Shown: positions 11,676-24,185 of the stretch, in pieces | Layout: each line of letters starts with the position of its first letter | How positions within the stretch are numbered: the first letter of the stretch is position 1 | Assembly (NCBI RefSeq): GCF_008831285.2 | Contig: NC_045140.1 | Location: forward strand, 4,629,528 to 4,693,527 | DNA length: 64,000 bases | Reading direction: 5' to 3' | DNA from: Nymphaea colorata | Lineage: Eukaryota; Streptophyta; Magnoliopsida; Nymphaeales; Nymphaeaceae | Made by a program: the position numbers and the translations under genes | Notes under the pieces: model-generated | The model's input: only the letters and a program-made list of their open reading frames with translations | Told to the model about the DNA's origin: nothing | Database searches by the model: none

Positions 11676-13276
11676 TCGTAATATGTACAACTAGAGAGGA
11701 CAAGAGCCCAGTTCGGCCCAGCTGAGGCAGCTCAAGCTCAAGGCTTGGCTCTTAGAGGGCATTGGCCATCGAACTCGAACCAGGCTCGAGTTGACTAGCT
11801 CAAACTTTGAGCTCGGCTGGTTAAATGAGTTCATCCGGCCGGAGGTTTGAACTCAGTTCATTTAATAAACTAGTTTAGCTCCAACCAAACTTATATATAA
11901 GTTGAGCTCGAGTTCCATGCAGCCATGCATAGAACCTGATTGAGTCCCTAACCCGATCCATATATTTATGATTTACATCTACTAGAAAAAAGGAATTGCG
12001 TGGGATACCCAAGCAAGATTATGTTCCAAACTGCCATAAATATTATCAATATTAGCTTCATGAAACCTATATGGCGACTGAATTATATTTTTTCTCGCTG
12101 TTTTGAGAAGTCAGATCCAGGATAAAGTCAGATAGAGATTAATGGAGCAGTATGAACCCTAGATCCACTCCCTCATAGTGCTGTAATAGAGACTCGGCAG
12201 TGTCGAGGGCCGAGACATGAATAGATGGGTCAAGTGGCTTCTGCTCCGTACCAGATCTAGTTTCGAGGGTTATTCATGACAGGTTATTTTAGATCTGGAT
12301 ATAGTTGTATAGATCCTGGACATTGCATAGACTTAAGTTATACTGCAACTTGCATCTCATGGCAGTCTGAAGGTTAGCCTCCAAATCTCCCTAAGAAAGG
12401 GCACTGGTTTCAGATTTTATGTTGTCTCACCAGTAAGATCTCAAGTTCACGCCATTAAAGATGTTAACTTTTGGTCAGTCAAAAAAATAAGATTTCCTAT
12501 TAATGAAGGTAGTGAACTAACTAAAATCTATTTTTCCTTCTATTTTTTTTATTTTCATTATTGTGCAATTTTAAACTCTAAAGTGTGATCTGCTTGATTT
12601 GTTTCGTCTGAATTCGAAACAGAGTCTAGCCACTGCCAACCTCTGCCCCATCCATTGCAGCAGCCATGTTTTGGACTCTAGAAAACATTCAAAAAAGCTA
12701 AAACTATTAAAAAAAAAGTGCAAAACTAGCAAATGCAATCTTTCAATTTGTTATGGAACATCCAATGTTCTTCAAGCTCCATCTTTTCAATGATTTGCAT
12801 TAAAACTTGGTTTTCAATGTAAGTCAGGTTTTGGTGATTCTTCTTCTTCTTCTTTTTACTATCCACATACTCTTTTACTTGACTGGATTAAAACTTGGTT
12901 GAAAATAGTGTCGTGTATGCATGCTATTTTAGATCCAAGGGGAGATACTTTGAAGAGGCTGAAGCCCCTCCTCCCTTTCCCTGTTCCTAGAGTCAATCTA
13001 CTTTCAGATCAGGGTGAACTTATAGTTACTCCTTTTAATTTGAGAACAGTAGCATCTGCCACCATTTCCAGTATAGAGGAGTATCAACACAGAAAATCAA
13101 AGTAATGACCAGGCTTTCATTAGTTCACCTGCCTGACCAATCCTTCAAGAGGAATGCAACCCATTTCTCATTTTGAAGCCCAAAATTGAGCAAAGTATAC
13201 AAACTCTCAAATACCCAAGTTATGTAGGGTTTGTCATCTAAAGGATACCTTATGTGAGTACAATTTATATACGACG

Positions 13277-15025
13277 ATGCATGAAATACATCATATTTTT
13301 AACATATTTTGAATGTATTCATCTACATTTTAAAGATCTAAAATTCCATGTTTACATTGTTTTTTGTGTCAAGGAATGAGACCTCCAATTTTATGCAAAA
13401 GGGTTAAAATGGACATGTCATAGTTTTGGTGCTTTAGAGTAGATTTCAGTGTTGACCTAGATCCAAAACTACTCCAAGCTAATTTTGTTGGATCTTGGAT
13501 AAAATTTGACCACCCTAACCTTTTTAATACTCAAATCCATCCAAAATGTGAGGTTTTATAATGGTAACTTTGCTCAAAAGAGAGCCCAACATAAGCTATG
13601 TCTTTTCAAGGTTTTGAGCAATTTTCAAGATTTTTAAGGTCTCCTAAAAAAAGGACAGTTTAAACCAAATTTTCTCATTATAAATAGAGGTTTTCTCTCG
13701 TGGAGAACCTTGTCCAACGCTTTGAGGACTTTAAAAGAGTTTGGGTCTTCCTTTTCCAATTATAGCACATAAGGAGATTCTTGCTGCTGTCCCGATCATA
13801 AGCTCTTGGAGACTGTTAGGGTTGCTGTCAAGCCGAGTAAGTCATTTCATCTCTTTCCTTTTTCCATTTTCAATATTTCTTATCTTCTTCTCTGCTTTTT
13901 GTTGTTGGTTTTTGCAAGTGTGCAGCAAAAAGCTGCAAGTGGAATCATGGGTCTAATGAGGGACTTTTGTGACCCTTCCATTTTCTATACTTGTTTTTTT
14001 CTTTTCAGATTTTTGCTAACTCATTAAAAACAAAAATCTTAAGAGAGGGGTGCAATAGACAGGGTGAGGAATGGTAGGCGGCCCATTTTTATTTTGAATT
14101 TATGCAATGTCAACTTTTTGCATTGCAAAAAGAGAAAGGAAAGACACCGATATGCAAGTTGAAGATAATAGAGGCTTCAACTTGATGCACCAAAGGTAGA
14201 ACTATTATCCTGAAGAAAGTGGCAATGGTGGAGCTTCGGCCCTCTTGTTGTAAAGTAGGATGAAATACTCCGAAGTCTCCAGCCTTGGTGTAACTAGAGA
14301 TTCTTGTGGCTAAGACTATCATTCTCCTTCTTGTGTTTTACATACCTGTAGAACAAACTTTACATCAAGTAGGGTCTTGTCAAAACTCTCTTCTTTAAAT
14401 TGAAGACCATATATCACATTGTCTTTCACTAATTCCTTTCATCGGACACAGACCGGTAAATCTTCTTCTTCCCACTCTCTTAGTGTCATGCCATATTCTT
14501 TTAGGTCCATTTTCTTTGTTTTTGATGCACAAATCACCATAACAACAAGGATTATTTTTGTGCTATAGTTGGAAAAGAACAAAAGTCTCTAAAGCCCTAT
14601 AAGCCTTCGACAAGGTCCTCCAATGGAAAATACCTCTATATAAAGGAAAAAATATTTTTAATTAAAGTTCTCATTCAAAGCAACTATTCAAGTTCCTAAA
14701 ATTGCTCAAAACCTCAAAAATAACTATATATGTGTATGACATATGTTGCATTCTATTTTGAGCAATGTTACAGTTATAAAACTTTATATGTGAAAGGATT
14801 ATGGTTTTAAAGATATTAGAGAATGACTTAAACTAGAATGACATTGTCTCTGGTTCACTGCCAAAATCTATTTCAAAGCAAGTTGAAAGTGTAATCCTAT
14901 TTTCCAAAATATATTCAAGTGATAAACTTTTAACACTGAAATCAATGAAAATATGGTATTTACACTTTTGAAATATGAATGAAATGTATGCCAAATATAC
15001 TCAAAATATGATGCATTTCATGCAT
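13277..15025. mobile_element. Inverted-repeat element candidate, copy 1 (1.75 kb)
   Basis: The left end ATGCATGAAATACATCATAT (13277 on) is matched by the inverted right end ATGCATGAAATGCATCATAT (ending at 15025), 21 of the first 22 bases with weaker similarity for about 30 more. The interior has a TATAAATAG promoter-like box (about 13680) and no transposase or other long reading frame. This looks like a non-autonomous inverted-repeat transposon or a foldback relic. I see no target-site duplication, and the left end coincides with the left border of the 5-kb tandem unit. Confidence 0.45.
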
Positions 15026-15342
15026 AATCAAACTTTTTCATACTTACACTCAAAAAATAAAGGAAAAAAAAAATGAACAAAGCTATGTAGATACAAAACA
15101 TAACAAACTAATGTGACAACAAATAACTGCATTTAGTGTATCCACCAAACATTTTAAACCCCAAGATTTTAGTCTAGTGGACGAGTAAGCTCTATAGTTT
15201 TTCAAGTGATGCCACCTATAAACATCATTGCCATGCATTAATATATTTTCAAAAAACATTGGACATTACTTTACTTTATGTGCATCTTAAAAAACTAAAG
15301 GCATTTGGTTAACATGCCAAGTCATTGGGCCTTGAACACCGT

Positions 15343-15723
15343 TCACAGTTGTTTCACATGGTCTCCCATTGAGCTGTTGTACACCACAATATCATCAATA
15401 TATACCACCACAAACTTATCTAAGTACAAATAGAATATCTTGTTCATTAGAATCGAAAAAGTTGCAGGGGCATTTATCAACCCGAACGACGTTACCAAGA
15501 ATTCAAAGGCACCGTAGTGAATGAGACAAGTTGTCTTCGGTTCGTTGCCGTCAACAATCAGAACTTGCCAATACCCTAACGGAATGTCTAACTTGGAAAA
15601 TACATGTGCTCCACCAAGCTGATAAAAAAGTTTTGCAATCAAAGGTAAGAGATATTTGTTCTTCACTATTACCTTGTTCGACGCTTTATAATCCACACAT
15701 AGCCTTTTGAAGCCATCATATCT
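15343..15723 (-). pseudogene. Ty3/gypsy reverse transcriptase fragment
   Basis: A minus-strand open stretch of about 127 codons matches the core reverse transcriptase of Ty3/gypsy elements: YDGFKRLCVDYKASNKV, then VFSKLD (first catalytic Asp), FGLINAPATF, and VVYIDDIVVY with the YIDD catalytic pair. It begins and ends abruptly in non-coding sequence and has no protease, RNase H, integrase or LTRs beside it, so it is a dead fragment. It is absent from the same place in duplication copy 2 (about 21140), where ten or so unrelated bases stand instead. Confidence 0.9.
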
Positions 15724-18700
15724 AATCCTAACCTTAATGTATCTCTAAATTACCTAATGTGAATAATCACCTTAGCTAGAACATAAGTATCCTATGTAAA
15801 AAGAACAACAAGTAAATAGCAAAACTCTAAGAAATTATCCCAAGTTAATATTTGATTAAAGCAAGGCAAAGAAGAAAAGAGGATAAGTAACTACACTACT
15901 GAAACATGATCCTCTACTAGGCACCCTCGGAAAAAAGACCTAATGTGAGACCACTTCCTAAATCTGCTAGAGCTACCTTAAATGACATTTCCTAGGGTGA
16001 GGAACACTCTCCTAGATTTTAGGAAAGCTTCCTACAAGCTATGGTTAATCTAAGATTACCTAGAGTAGCCTAATGCAACTCAATGAAAGAAGAAAAACTA
16101 TGGTTGGATCAATTAGACATGAACAGACCATAAGGGGCCTTTTGGGAAATGTCTCATGCATCTAAGCCAAAAGTTGTTTAGATTCATTGGATACTTTAAA
16201 AAAACATTCAATGAATCTGCCCCATTATTTTGAGTAGATGTATGGAACAATAACATATTGTTACTATCAACGCCTAAAGCTTACAAATTAAATTCTACAA
16301 TTTAAGTCTAACTAACATCTTAATTTACTTTCTTTCTAATAAGTTACCAAAAACCATTGACTAACCTACCAAAAACCATTGACTAACCTATAAAGAGCAG
16401 TACCTAAAGAAGGAATGCCTTAGTAAGAATTCTAATGGCTGCCAGCATCTAGAAAATAGCTTGCTAGTTGCTGCCTAAAGTTTGAACAATAATATACGTA
16501 AATTTTAAGTATAGTACAAACCAACTTCTTTTGGCTATCTAAACTAAAGAAACCTAATGAATTATTGATAAAAACATGGAAACCACAACATAAAATATGT
16601 CTAAATCTTTAAATTACTATCTCTTAAAACATGCCTAGACTAACCAAACTTACAATATGCACAATATATCGCAATTCATACACAACATGAAATAATCTAA
16701 CTACTAACTTATTACAAAAATAATGAAGACACATAATAATCTACCGGACAATCAAAACAGAAATTAGGTACTTATTGTAACATATATTTTATCTCTTAAC
16801 ACTCAAATTATCTAACAGTCATTATGAAAAATTTAGTCCTATATTTAAATTGTAGGAAATCTTTGAGGGTTTATGAGCTAGTTGACTAAATCATTAGTTT
16901 TGTTAGTTCTTAGCCTTTTGGTGCAAAAACATAAGCTGCTAGGGGGTTAGAAAGAATATGAAAGACTAGGAGCTTGGAGTGTTATGGATGTAGAAGTTTA
17001 GTATCATATTGAAGTTTCATTAAAATCTTTGAATGTTTATAAGGAGGTTGGCTTAAATGATTAAATGTTTTGATGTGTAGTCCTTTTTAGCAAGGAACCA
17101 AACTTTCTGAGGATCAGGTTAGCATCCATTGAACTAAGAGCTTGAACTCAATATGGGAATAGGTCAGATTTTACAAGTACGACATCTTTTACAAGGTATA
17201 TAGACAAAAAATAATGTCATTCTACCATTAATATCATGGCTAAACAACAATGAAGGTAATCATGTAATGTAGAATATAAACACTAGCCATAATGAATAGC
17301 AAGCTATTATTGAGTCATTCTACCATGCAATTTATTTCATCCCTAATTCAGCCGCTATTTAGCTAATTTTTGTAAATACATGTTACACTAAGAAATTGTA
17401 ACGAACAAAACTGCTTATAACTCTAATAAATTGAAACTAGTTAATTAAATCTTGGGCAAATATATCAAAGCTAAATTGTCTAACAAAAAACTTAGCATAT
17501 TCTAAAGAATGGGGTAAAGAACAACCTCAAGGGCATTATAAAGAATCATGGCTAGAAGAGAATGGCCCAACCTCGAGAGAACATCTCCTACATTCTCTTG
17601 TCTTGCTATCATATGTTTGAAGACATGTGGAAAAGAAAAGATGACACACATGGTTGAAGAGAAAACACAATGAGGTAAGCAATGGTGGTAATTTTTTTAG
17701 CTTCCTTCCAAGTTGCAACAATTTATAAAATAAGAGAAAATAACATCACAAAGGAAACCAATACATAATGGCTAGGAGAGGCAAAGACCAAAGGAAAATA
17801 GACCAACAAAAGATCAAGATAGAGGTTGATAAAAGACGGAATCAATACAGAAGTGAAGGGATTGAAGTTAACCAAAAGCACCAGAATGGATGCTCGTCGG
17901 GCAGTCAGGTACTTGGTCCATAATGGGCCAGGTCTGAGCTGCATTTGAAGCTAGCAGGCCAGTTAACATGTCATGTCAAGCATATCTGGCTGGTACTAGG
18001 TGAATGATCAGGCCTTATTTGTACTTTATTTTTATTTATTTTTTGTTTTTTATTTTTTATTTTTCATTTTCCCCCTCCCGCCTCTCTCATCATCCATGTC
18101 CTTCTCTCTGCTCTTCTATCTCTCTCATCTAATCGGTTCACTAGTGCCAGACTGGCTATCAGTGTGTGACTTTCTCCCCTCGGGTAAATCTGTCTCTCTC
18201 TCCCTTTCAGCATGATGACATCGCTACCAAGGGATTTATGTGTTTAGAAAACCCCAGTGATGTTAGGGGGCTTATAATAACAGAACCCCTCAACATCACC
18301 TAAAAGGTTCTGATGATAGAAACCCGCTAGTGGTCACCAGGGCATTTGGTTTTTTAGCAGAAATCGCTGAGGCACGGTTGTTTTTTTTTCTCTTATTTTT
18401 AATAAACATATCACAAGTTGGCCTGCCAGGTTGAGCCCAGGCTTGAGCTGCACCGGCCTAGCAACTAGGCAGTCCAGGCAAGGGCTGCTGACAAGGCTGG
18501 GTGGTCTGACCTGGCCCAGCCCTACTTGAGATACCACTTTGTTTTAATTTGAGAGAAGGGCCAAAAGGTTGAGATATCTCCCACAGGTTGAACGACCAAC
18601 CTTTCAAAGGAGAACATTATTTATTTGTTAGTGAAATTTTACCTAATGTCTAAAACAATTCTAATTAGGAAATAAATTCTAGAAACTCATTTATGCATGT

Positions 18701-19095
18701 TGATTCAAAATAACTCTGTCCAATTGTAAGGGAATTTTGCTGAATTTGAGCTAAATGAGCATTGGAAAAGGGTCTTTGCTTGGATGCAAGGATAACTTTG
18801 ATAAAGAATGCAGTCTTATTCTATTTGAGAAAGCAAATTTGGATCTGGATCTTCTTCAACTTCACTCTAAAATGCACAAATGCCTTTAAGTTTTCCAATT
18901 TAAGTCCAAATTTGGACCTAAACTCCTTAATACTTAAAATAATAGCAATGTGTGTATTTAACCAGGACAACATGGATGAACACATGCTTTCAGTGTGAAT
19001 AATTTACTACATCTCATGTATTATCATTGAGTGCCTAAAGCATTGCCACCTAAACACAATGTGGATTATACTAAACTTCAATTGTTTGAGACTAA

Positions 19096-20829
19096 ATGCA
19101 TGATGTAAATCATATTTTTAACATATTTTGAATGTATTCATCTACATTTGAAAGATCTAAAAATTCCATGTTTACATTGTTTTTTGTGTCAAGGATTGAG
19201 ACCTCCAATTTTATGCAAAAGGTTTAAAATGGACATGTCATAGTTTTGGTGCTTTAGAGTACAGTGTTGACCTAGATCCAAAACTACTTCAGGTAATTTT
19301 GTTGGATATTGGATAAAATTTGACCACCCTAACTTCTTTAATACTCAAATACATCCAAATATGAGGTTTTTTGTAATGGTAACTTTGCTCAAAAAAAAGG
19401 CCAACATAAGCTATATGTATATATAGTGTCTTTTCAAGGTTTTGAGCAATTTTCAAGATTTTTAATGTCTCCTCAAAAAAGGACAGTTCAAACCAAATTT
19501 TCTTATTATAAATAGAGGTTTTCTCTCATGGAGAACCTTGTCCAAGGCTTTGAGGGCATTAAAAGAGTTTGGAGATTGTCAGGGTTGTTGTCAAGCAGAG
19601 TAAGTCATTTCATCTCTTTCTTTTTCCATTTTCCATACTTCTTGTCTTCTTCTCTACTTTTTGTTGTTGGTTTTTGCAAGTGTGCAGCAAAAAGCTGCAA
19701 GCGGAATCATGGGTCTAATAAGGGACTCCATTTTCTATAGTTTTTGTTCTCAAATTTTTGCTAACTCATTAAAAACAAAAATCTTAATAGGGGAGTGCAA
19801 TAGACAGGGTGAGGAATGGTAGGCAACGAACTTTCATTTTGAATTTATGCAATGTCAACTTCTTGCATTTCCAAAGGAGAAAGGAAAGGCAACGAACTTT
19901 CATTTTGAATTTATGCAATGTCAACTTCTTGCATTTCCAAAGGAGAAAGGAAAGGCACCGATATGAAAGTTGAAAGATAACAAAGGCTTCAGCTTGATGC
20001 ACCAAAGGTAGAACTATTATCCTGGAGAAAGTGGGAATGGTGGGGCTTCCGCCCTCTTGTTGAGAAGTAGGATTAAATACTCCGAAGTCTCCAACCTTGG
20101 TGTAACTAGTGATTCTTGTGGCTAAGACTATCATTCTCCTTATGTTTTACATACTTATAGGACAAACTGCACATCAAGTAGGACTTGTCAAAACTCTCTT
20201 CTTAAAATTGAAGACCATATATCACATTGTCTTTCACTAATTCCTTTCATCAGACATAGGCATTCACCTGGTAAATATTCTTCTTCCTACTCTCTTAGGG
20301 TCGTGCCATATTCTTTTAGGCCCATTTTCTTTGTTTTTGATGCATAAATCACCATAACAACAAGGATTGTTGTTGCGCTATAGTGGGAAAAGGAAGAACA
20401 AAACTTTCTAAAGCCCTATAAGCCTTTGACAAGGTCCTCCACTGGAGAATACCTCTATATAAAGGAAAAAATATTTTGAATTACCTCAAAAGCTCAAAAA
20501 TAACTATATATGTGTATAACATATGTTATGTTCTATTTTGAGCCATGTTACAGTTATAAAACTTTATATATGGAAGGATTATGGTTTTAAAGATATTAGA
20601 GAGGTCTAACAGGTCTAAGTTCCAACATGACATAGACTAGAGTGAGATTGTATCTGGTTAACTGCCAAAATCTACTCCAAAGCAAATCGAAATTATAATC
20701 ATATTTTCCAAAATAAATTCAAGTGATAAACTTTTAACATTGAAATCAATGAAAATATGGTATTAACACTTTTAATATATGAATGAAATGTACGCGAAAT
20801 ATACTCAAAATATAATGCATTTCATGCAT
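19096..20829. mobile_element. Inverted-repeat element candidate, copy 2 (1.73 kb)
   Basis: Counterpart of 13277-15025 in the second tandem unit. The left end is ATGCATGATGTAAATCATAT and the inverted right end is ATGCATGAAATGCATTATAT. The left end has diverged more than in copy 1. The promoter-like TATAAATAG box is retained at about 19512. No coding capacity is seen. Confidence 0.4.
19822..19953. repeat. 66-bp tandem duplication
   Basis: Two adjacent, essentially identical 66-bp copies, each opening GGCAACGAACTTTCATTTTG (19822-19887 and 19888-19953). Copy 1 of the large unit has this sequence once (about 14080-14145), so the small duplication arose after the large one. Confidence 0.9.
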
Positions 20830-23800
20830 AATGAAACTTTTTCATACTTACACTCGAACAATAAAGGAAAAATGAACCAGCAAAGCTATGCAGATGCAAA
20901 ACCTAACAACCTAATGCGACAACAAATAACTGCATTTAGTGTATCCACCAAACCTTTTAACCCCCAAGGTTTCAGTCTAGTGGACGACTAAGGTCTGTAT
21001 AGTTCTTCAAGTGATGTCACCTATAAACATCATTGCCATGCATTAATATATTTTCAAAAAACATTGGATATTACTTAACTACTTTATGTGCATCTTAAAA
21101 AACAGAAGGCATTTGGTTAACATGCCAGGTCATTGGGCCTACTCAACCTATCTAATCCTTACCTTAATGTAACTCTAAATTACCTAATGTGAATAATCAC
21201 CTTAGCTAAAACATAAGTATTCTATGTAAAAAGAACAACAATTAAATAGCAAAACTCTAAGAAATTATCCCAAGTTAATATTTGATTAAGCAAGGCAAAG
21301 AAGAAAAGACGATAAGTAACTACACTACTGAAACATGATCCTCTACTAGGCACCCTAGGAAAATAGACCTAATGTGAGACCACTTTTTAAATAGCATTTC
21401 CTAGGGTGAGGAACATTCACCTAGATTTTAGAAAAGCTTCCTACAAACTATGGTTAATCTAAGATTTCTTGGAGTATCCTAATGCAACTCAAAGAAAGAA
21501 GAAACTATGGTCGGATCAATTAGACATGTACAGACCATAAGGGGCCTTTTGAGAAATGTCTCATGCATCTAAACCAAAAGTTGTTTAGATTCATTGGATA
21601 CTTTAAAAAAGCATTCAAAATGTGCCCCGTTATCTTGAGTAGATGCATGGAAGAATAGCATATTGTTACTATCAGCCCCTAAAGCTTGCAAATTAAATTC
21701 TACAATCTAAGTCTAACTAACTAACATCTTAATTTACTTTCTTTCTAATAACTTACCAAAAGCCATTGACTAACCTAACATAAAGAGAATTACCTAGAGA
21801 AGGAATGCCTTAGTAAGAATTCTAATGGCTGCCAGCAACTAGAAAATAGCTTGCTAGTTGCTGCCTAAAGTTGGAACAATAATATACGTAAATTTAAGTA
21901 TAGCACAAACCAACTTCTTTTGGCTAACTAAACTAAAGAAAACTAACAAACTATTGATAAAAGCACAGAATGCACAACATAAAATATGTCTAAATCTTCA
22001 AATGGTTATCTCTTAAAACATGCTAAGACTAACCAAACTTACAAATTCACAATATATCCCAATTCATACACAACATGAAATAATTTAACTACGTATTATA
22101 GAAAATAATGAAGATACATAATAATCTACTGGAAAAAATTAGGTATTTATTGTAACATATATTTTACCTTTTAACAATCAAATTATCTATTTATGAAAAA
22201 CTTAGTCATATATTTAAAATTCTACGAAATCTTTGAGGGTTTATGAGGTAGTTGGCTAAATCATTAGTTTCATTAGTTCTTAACCTTTTGGTGCGGAAAC
22301 ATAAGCTGCTAGGGGGTTAGAAAGAATATGAGAGACTAGGAGCTTGGAGTGTTGTGGATGTAGAAGTTTAGTATCATATTGAAGTTTCTTTAAAACCTTC
22401 GAATGTTTATAAAGAGGTTGGCTTAAATGATTAAATGTTTTGATGTGTAGCCCTGTTTAGCAAGGAACCAAACATTCTAAGGAGCAGGTTAGGATACACT
22501 AAACTAAGAGCTTAAACTCAAGTATGAGAATAGGCCAGGTTTTATAAGTACGACATCTTTTACAAGATATATAGACAAAAAATAATGTCATTCTACCATT
22601 AATATCACGGCTAAATAACAATCAAAATAATAATTTTATGTAGAATAGAAACAATAGCAATAATGAATAGCAAGCTATTTTTGAGCCATTCTACCATGCA
22701 GTTTATATCATCCCTAATTCAGCCGCTATTTAGCTAATTTTTATAAATGCTTGTTACACTTAAAAATTGTAATGAATAAAACTGCTTCTAACTCTAATAA
22801 ATTGAAACTAGATAATTAAATCTTGGGCAAATATATCAAAGCTAAATTGTCTAACAAAAAACTTAGCATATTCTAAAGAATGGGGTAAAGAACAACCTCA
22901 AGGGCATTATAAAGATGCATGGGTAGAAGAGAATGGCCCAACCTCGAGAGAACATCTCTACATTCTTTTGTCTTGCTATCATATGTTTGAAGACATGTGG
23001 AAAAGAAAAGATGAGCAATGGCACACATGGTTGAAGAGAGAACACAATGGGGTAAGCAATGGTGGTAATTTGTTTAGCTTCCTTCCAAGTTGCAACAATT
23101 TATAAAATAAGAGAAAATAACATCACAAAGGAAACCATTTACATAATGGCTAGGAGAAGCAAAGACCAAAGGAAAATAGACCAACAAAAGATCAAGATAG
23201 AGGAAGATAAAAGATAGAAACAAAAAAGAAGTGAAGGGATTGAGGTTAACCCAAAGCACAGAATGGATGCTCGTCGGGTAGTCGGATACTTGATCCATTC
23301 TCTCTCTCTCTCTCTCCCTCTTAGCATGATGGCTTCGCTACCAAGGGATTTATGTGTTTAGAAAACCCTAGTGATGTTAAGGGGCTTATAATAACAGAAC
23401 CCCTCGACATCACCTAAAGGTTCTGAGAATAGAAACCCGCTAGTGGTCACCAAAGCATTTGGTTTCTGAGCAGAAATCGCTGAGAAACAATGTTTTTTCT
23501 TCTTCTTTTTTTTTTTTTTAAATAAACATATCACAAGTTGGCCAGGCCACCTTGAGCTGCACCGACCTAGCAACTGGGCAGTCCAGGCAAGGGCTGCTGG
23601 CAAGGCTGGGTGGCCTGACCTATCCCAGCCCTACTTGAGGTACCACTTTGTTTTAATGCCAGAGAAGGGCCAAAAGGTTGAGATATCTCCCAAGGGTTGA
23701 ACGACCAACCTTTCCAAGGAAAACATTTTTTATTTGTTAACAAAATTCTACCTAATGTCTAAAACAATTCTAAGTAGGAAATAAATTTGAGAAACTCATT

Positions 23801-24185
23801 TATGCATATTGATTCAAAATAACTCTAGGTGCCAATTGTAAGGGACTTTTGCCGAATTTGAGCTAAATGAGCTTTGGAAAAGGGTCTTTGCTTGGAGTGC
23901 AAGGATAACTTTGATAAAGAATGCAGTCTTATTTTATTTGAGAAAGCATATTTGGATCTGGATCTTCTTCCACTTCACTCTAAAATGCATAAATGCCTTT
24001 AAGTTTTCCAATTTAACTTCAAATTTGGACCTAAACTCCTTAATACCTAAAATAATAGCAATGTGTGTATTTAACTAGGACAATGTGGATGAACACATGC
24101 TTTCAGTGTGGATAATTTACTACATCTCATGTATTATCATTGAGTGCCTAAGGCATTGCCACCTAAACACAATGTGGACTATGCT

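Larger units (their letters stand above)
8166..13276. other. Intergenic region without recognisable genes
   Basis: I see no convincing coding exon on either strand. Contents are AT-rich DNA, a segment at about 9140-9530 with repeated AATTCTAGAATT-like phrases that may be a decayed MITE, two MITE-like elements (about 10152-10438 and 10731-10989), an AT microsatellite (11643-11671), and GC-richer GAGCTCGAG/CTCGAGTT phrases at about 11700-11930 resembling the ends of non-autonomous hAT elements. Confidence 0.6.
13277..19072. repeat. Tandem 5-kb duplication, copy 1
   Basis: Direct repeat of 19096-24185. Homology starts at ATGCATGA in both copies and ends at CACAATGTGGA. Colinear landmarks include TATAAATAGAGGTTTTCTCT (13676 / 19508), a block opening CATTTCATGCATAAT (15014 / 20818), a block opening TAGGCACCCT (15919 / 21345), a block around GGTTAGAAAGAATATGA (16945 / 22316) and CTACCAAGGGATTTATGTG (18223 / 23338). 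Copy 1 is about 0.7 kb longer, mainly because it holds a reverse transcriptase fragment (15343-15723) and a segment of about 0.25 kb near 17920-18200. No intact gene is visible in it. By eye the copies are roughly 90-95% identical. Confidence 0.9.
19096..24185. repeat. Tandem 5-kb duplication, copy 2
   Basis: Direct, head-to-tail copy of 13277-19072, starting 23 bp after copy 1 ends. Differences from copy 1 are loss or absence of the reverse transcriptase fragment, a 66-bp internal tandem duplication at 19822-19953, and a shorter junction near 23296 where a CT run replaces about 0.25 kb of copy 1. The phrase AATTGTTTGAGACTAAATG precedes copy 2 (about 19080) and recurs at about 24512, after copy 2, suggesting that a third, truncated unit or the original flank lies beyond. 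No intact gene is visible. Confidence 0.9.

Noticed and set aside
13741-14027. Short open frames near the TATAAATAG box of the tandem unit
   Set aside because: Hydrophobic low-complexity peptides not conserved between the two tandem copies in length or frame.
13277-24185. The 5-kb tandem units as the two LTRs of one huge retrotransposon
   Set aside because: They abut with only 23 bp between them, no primer-binding site or polypurine tract lies at the junction, and no clear TG...CA borders with a target duplication were found.
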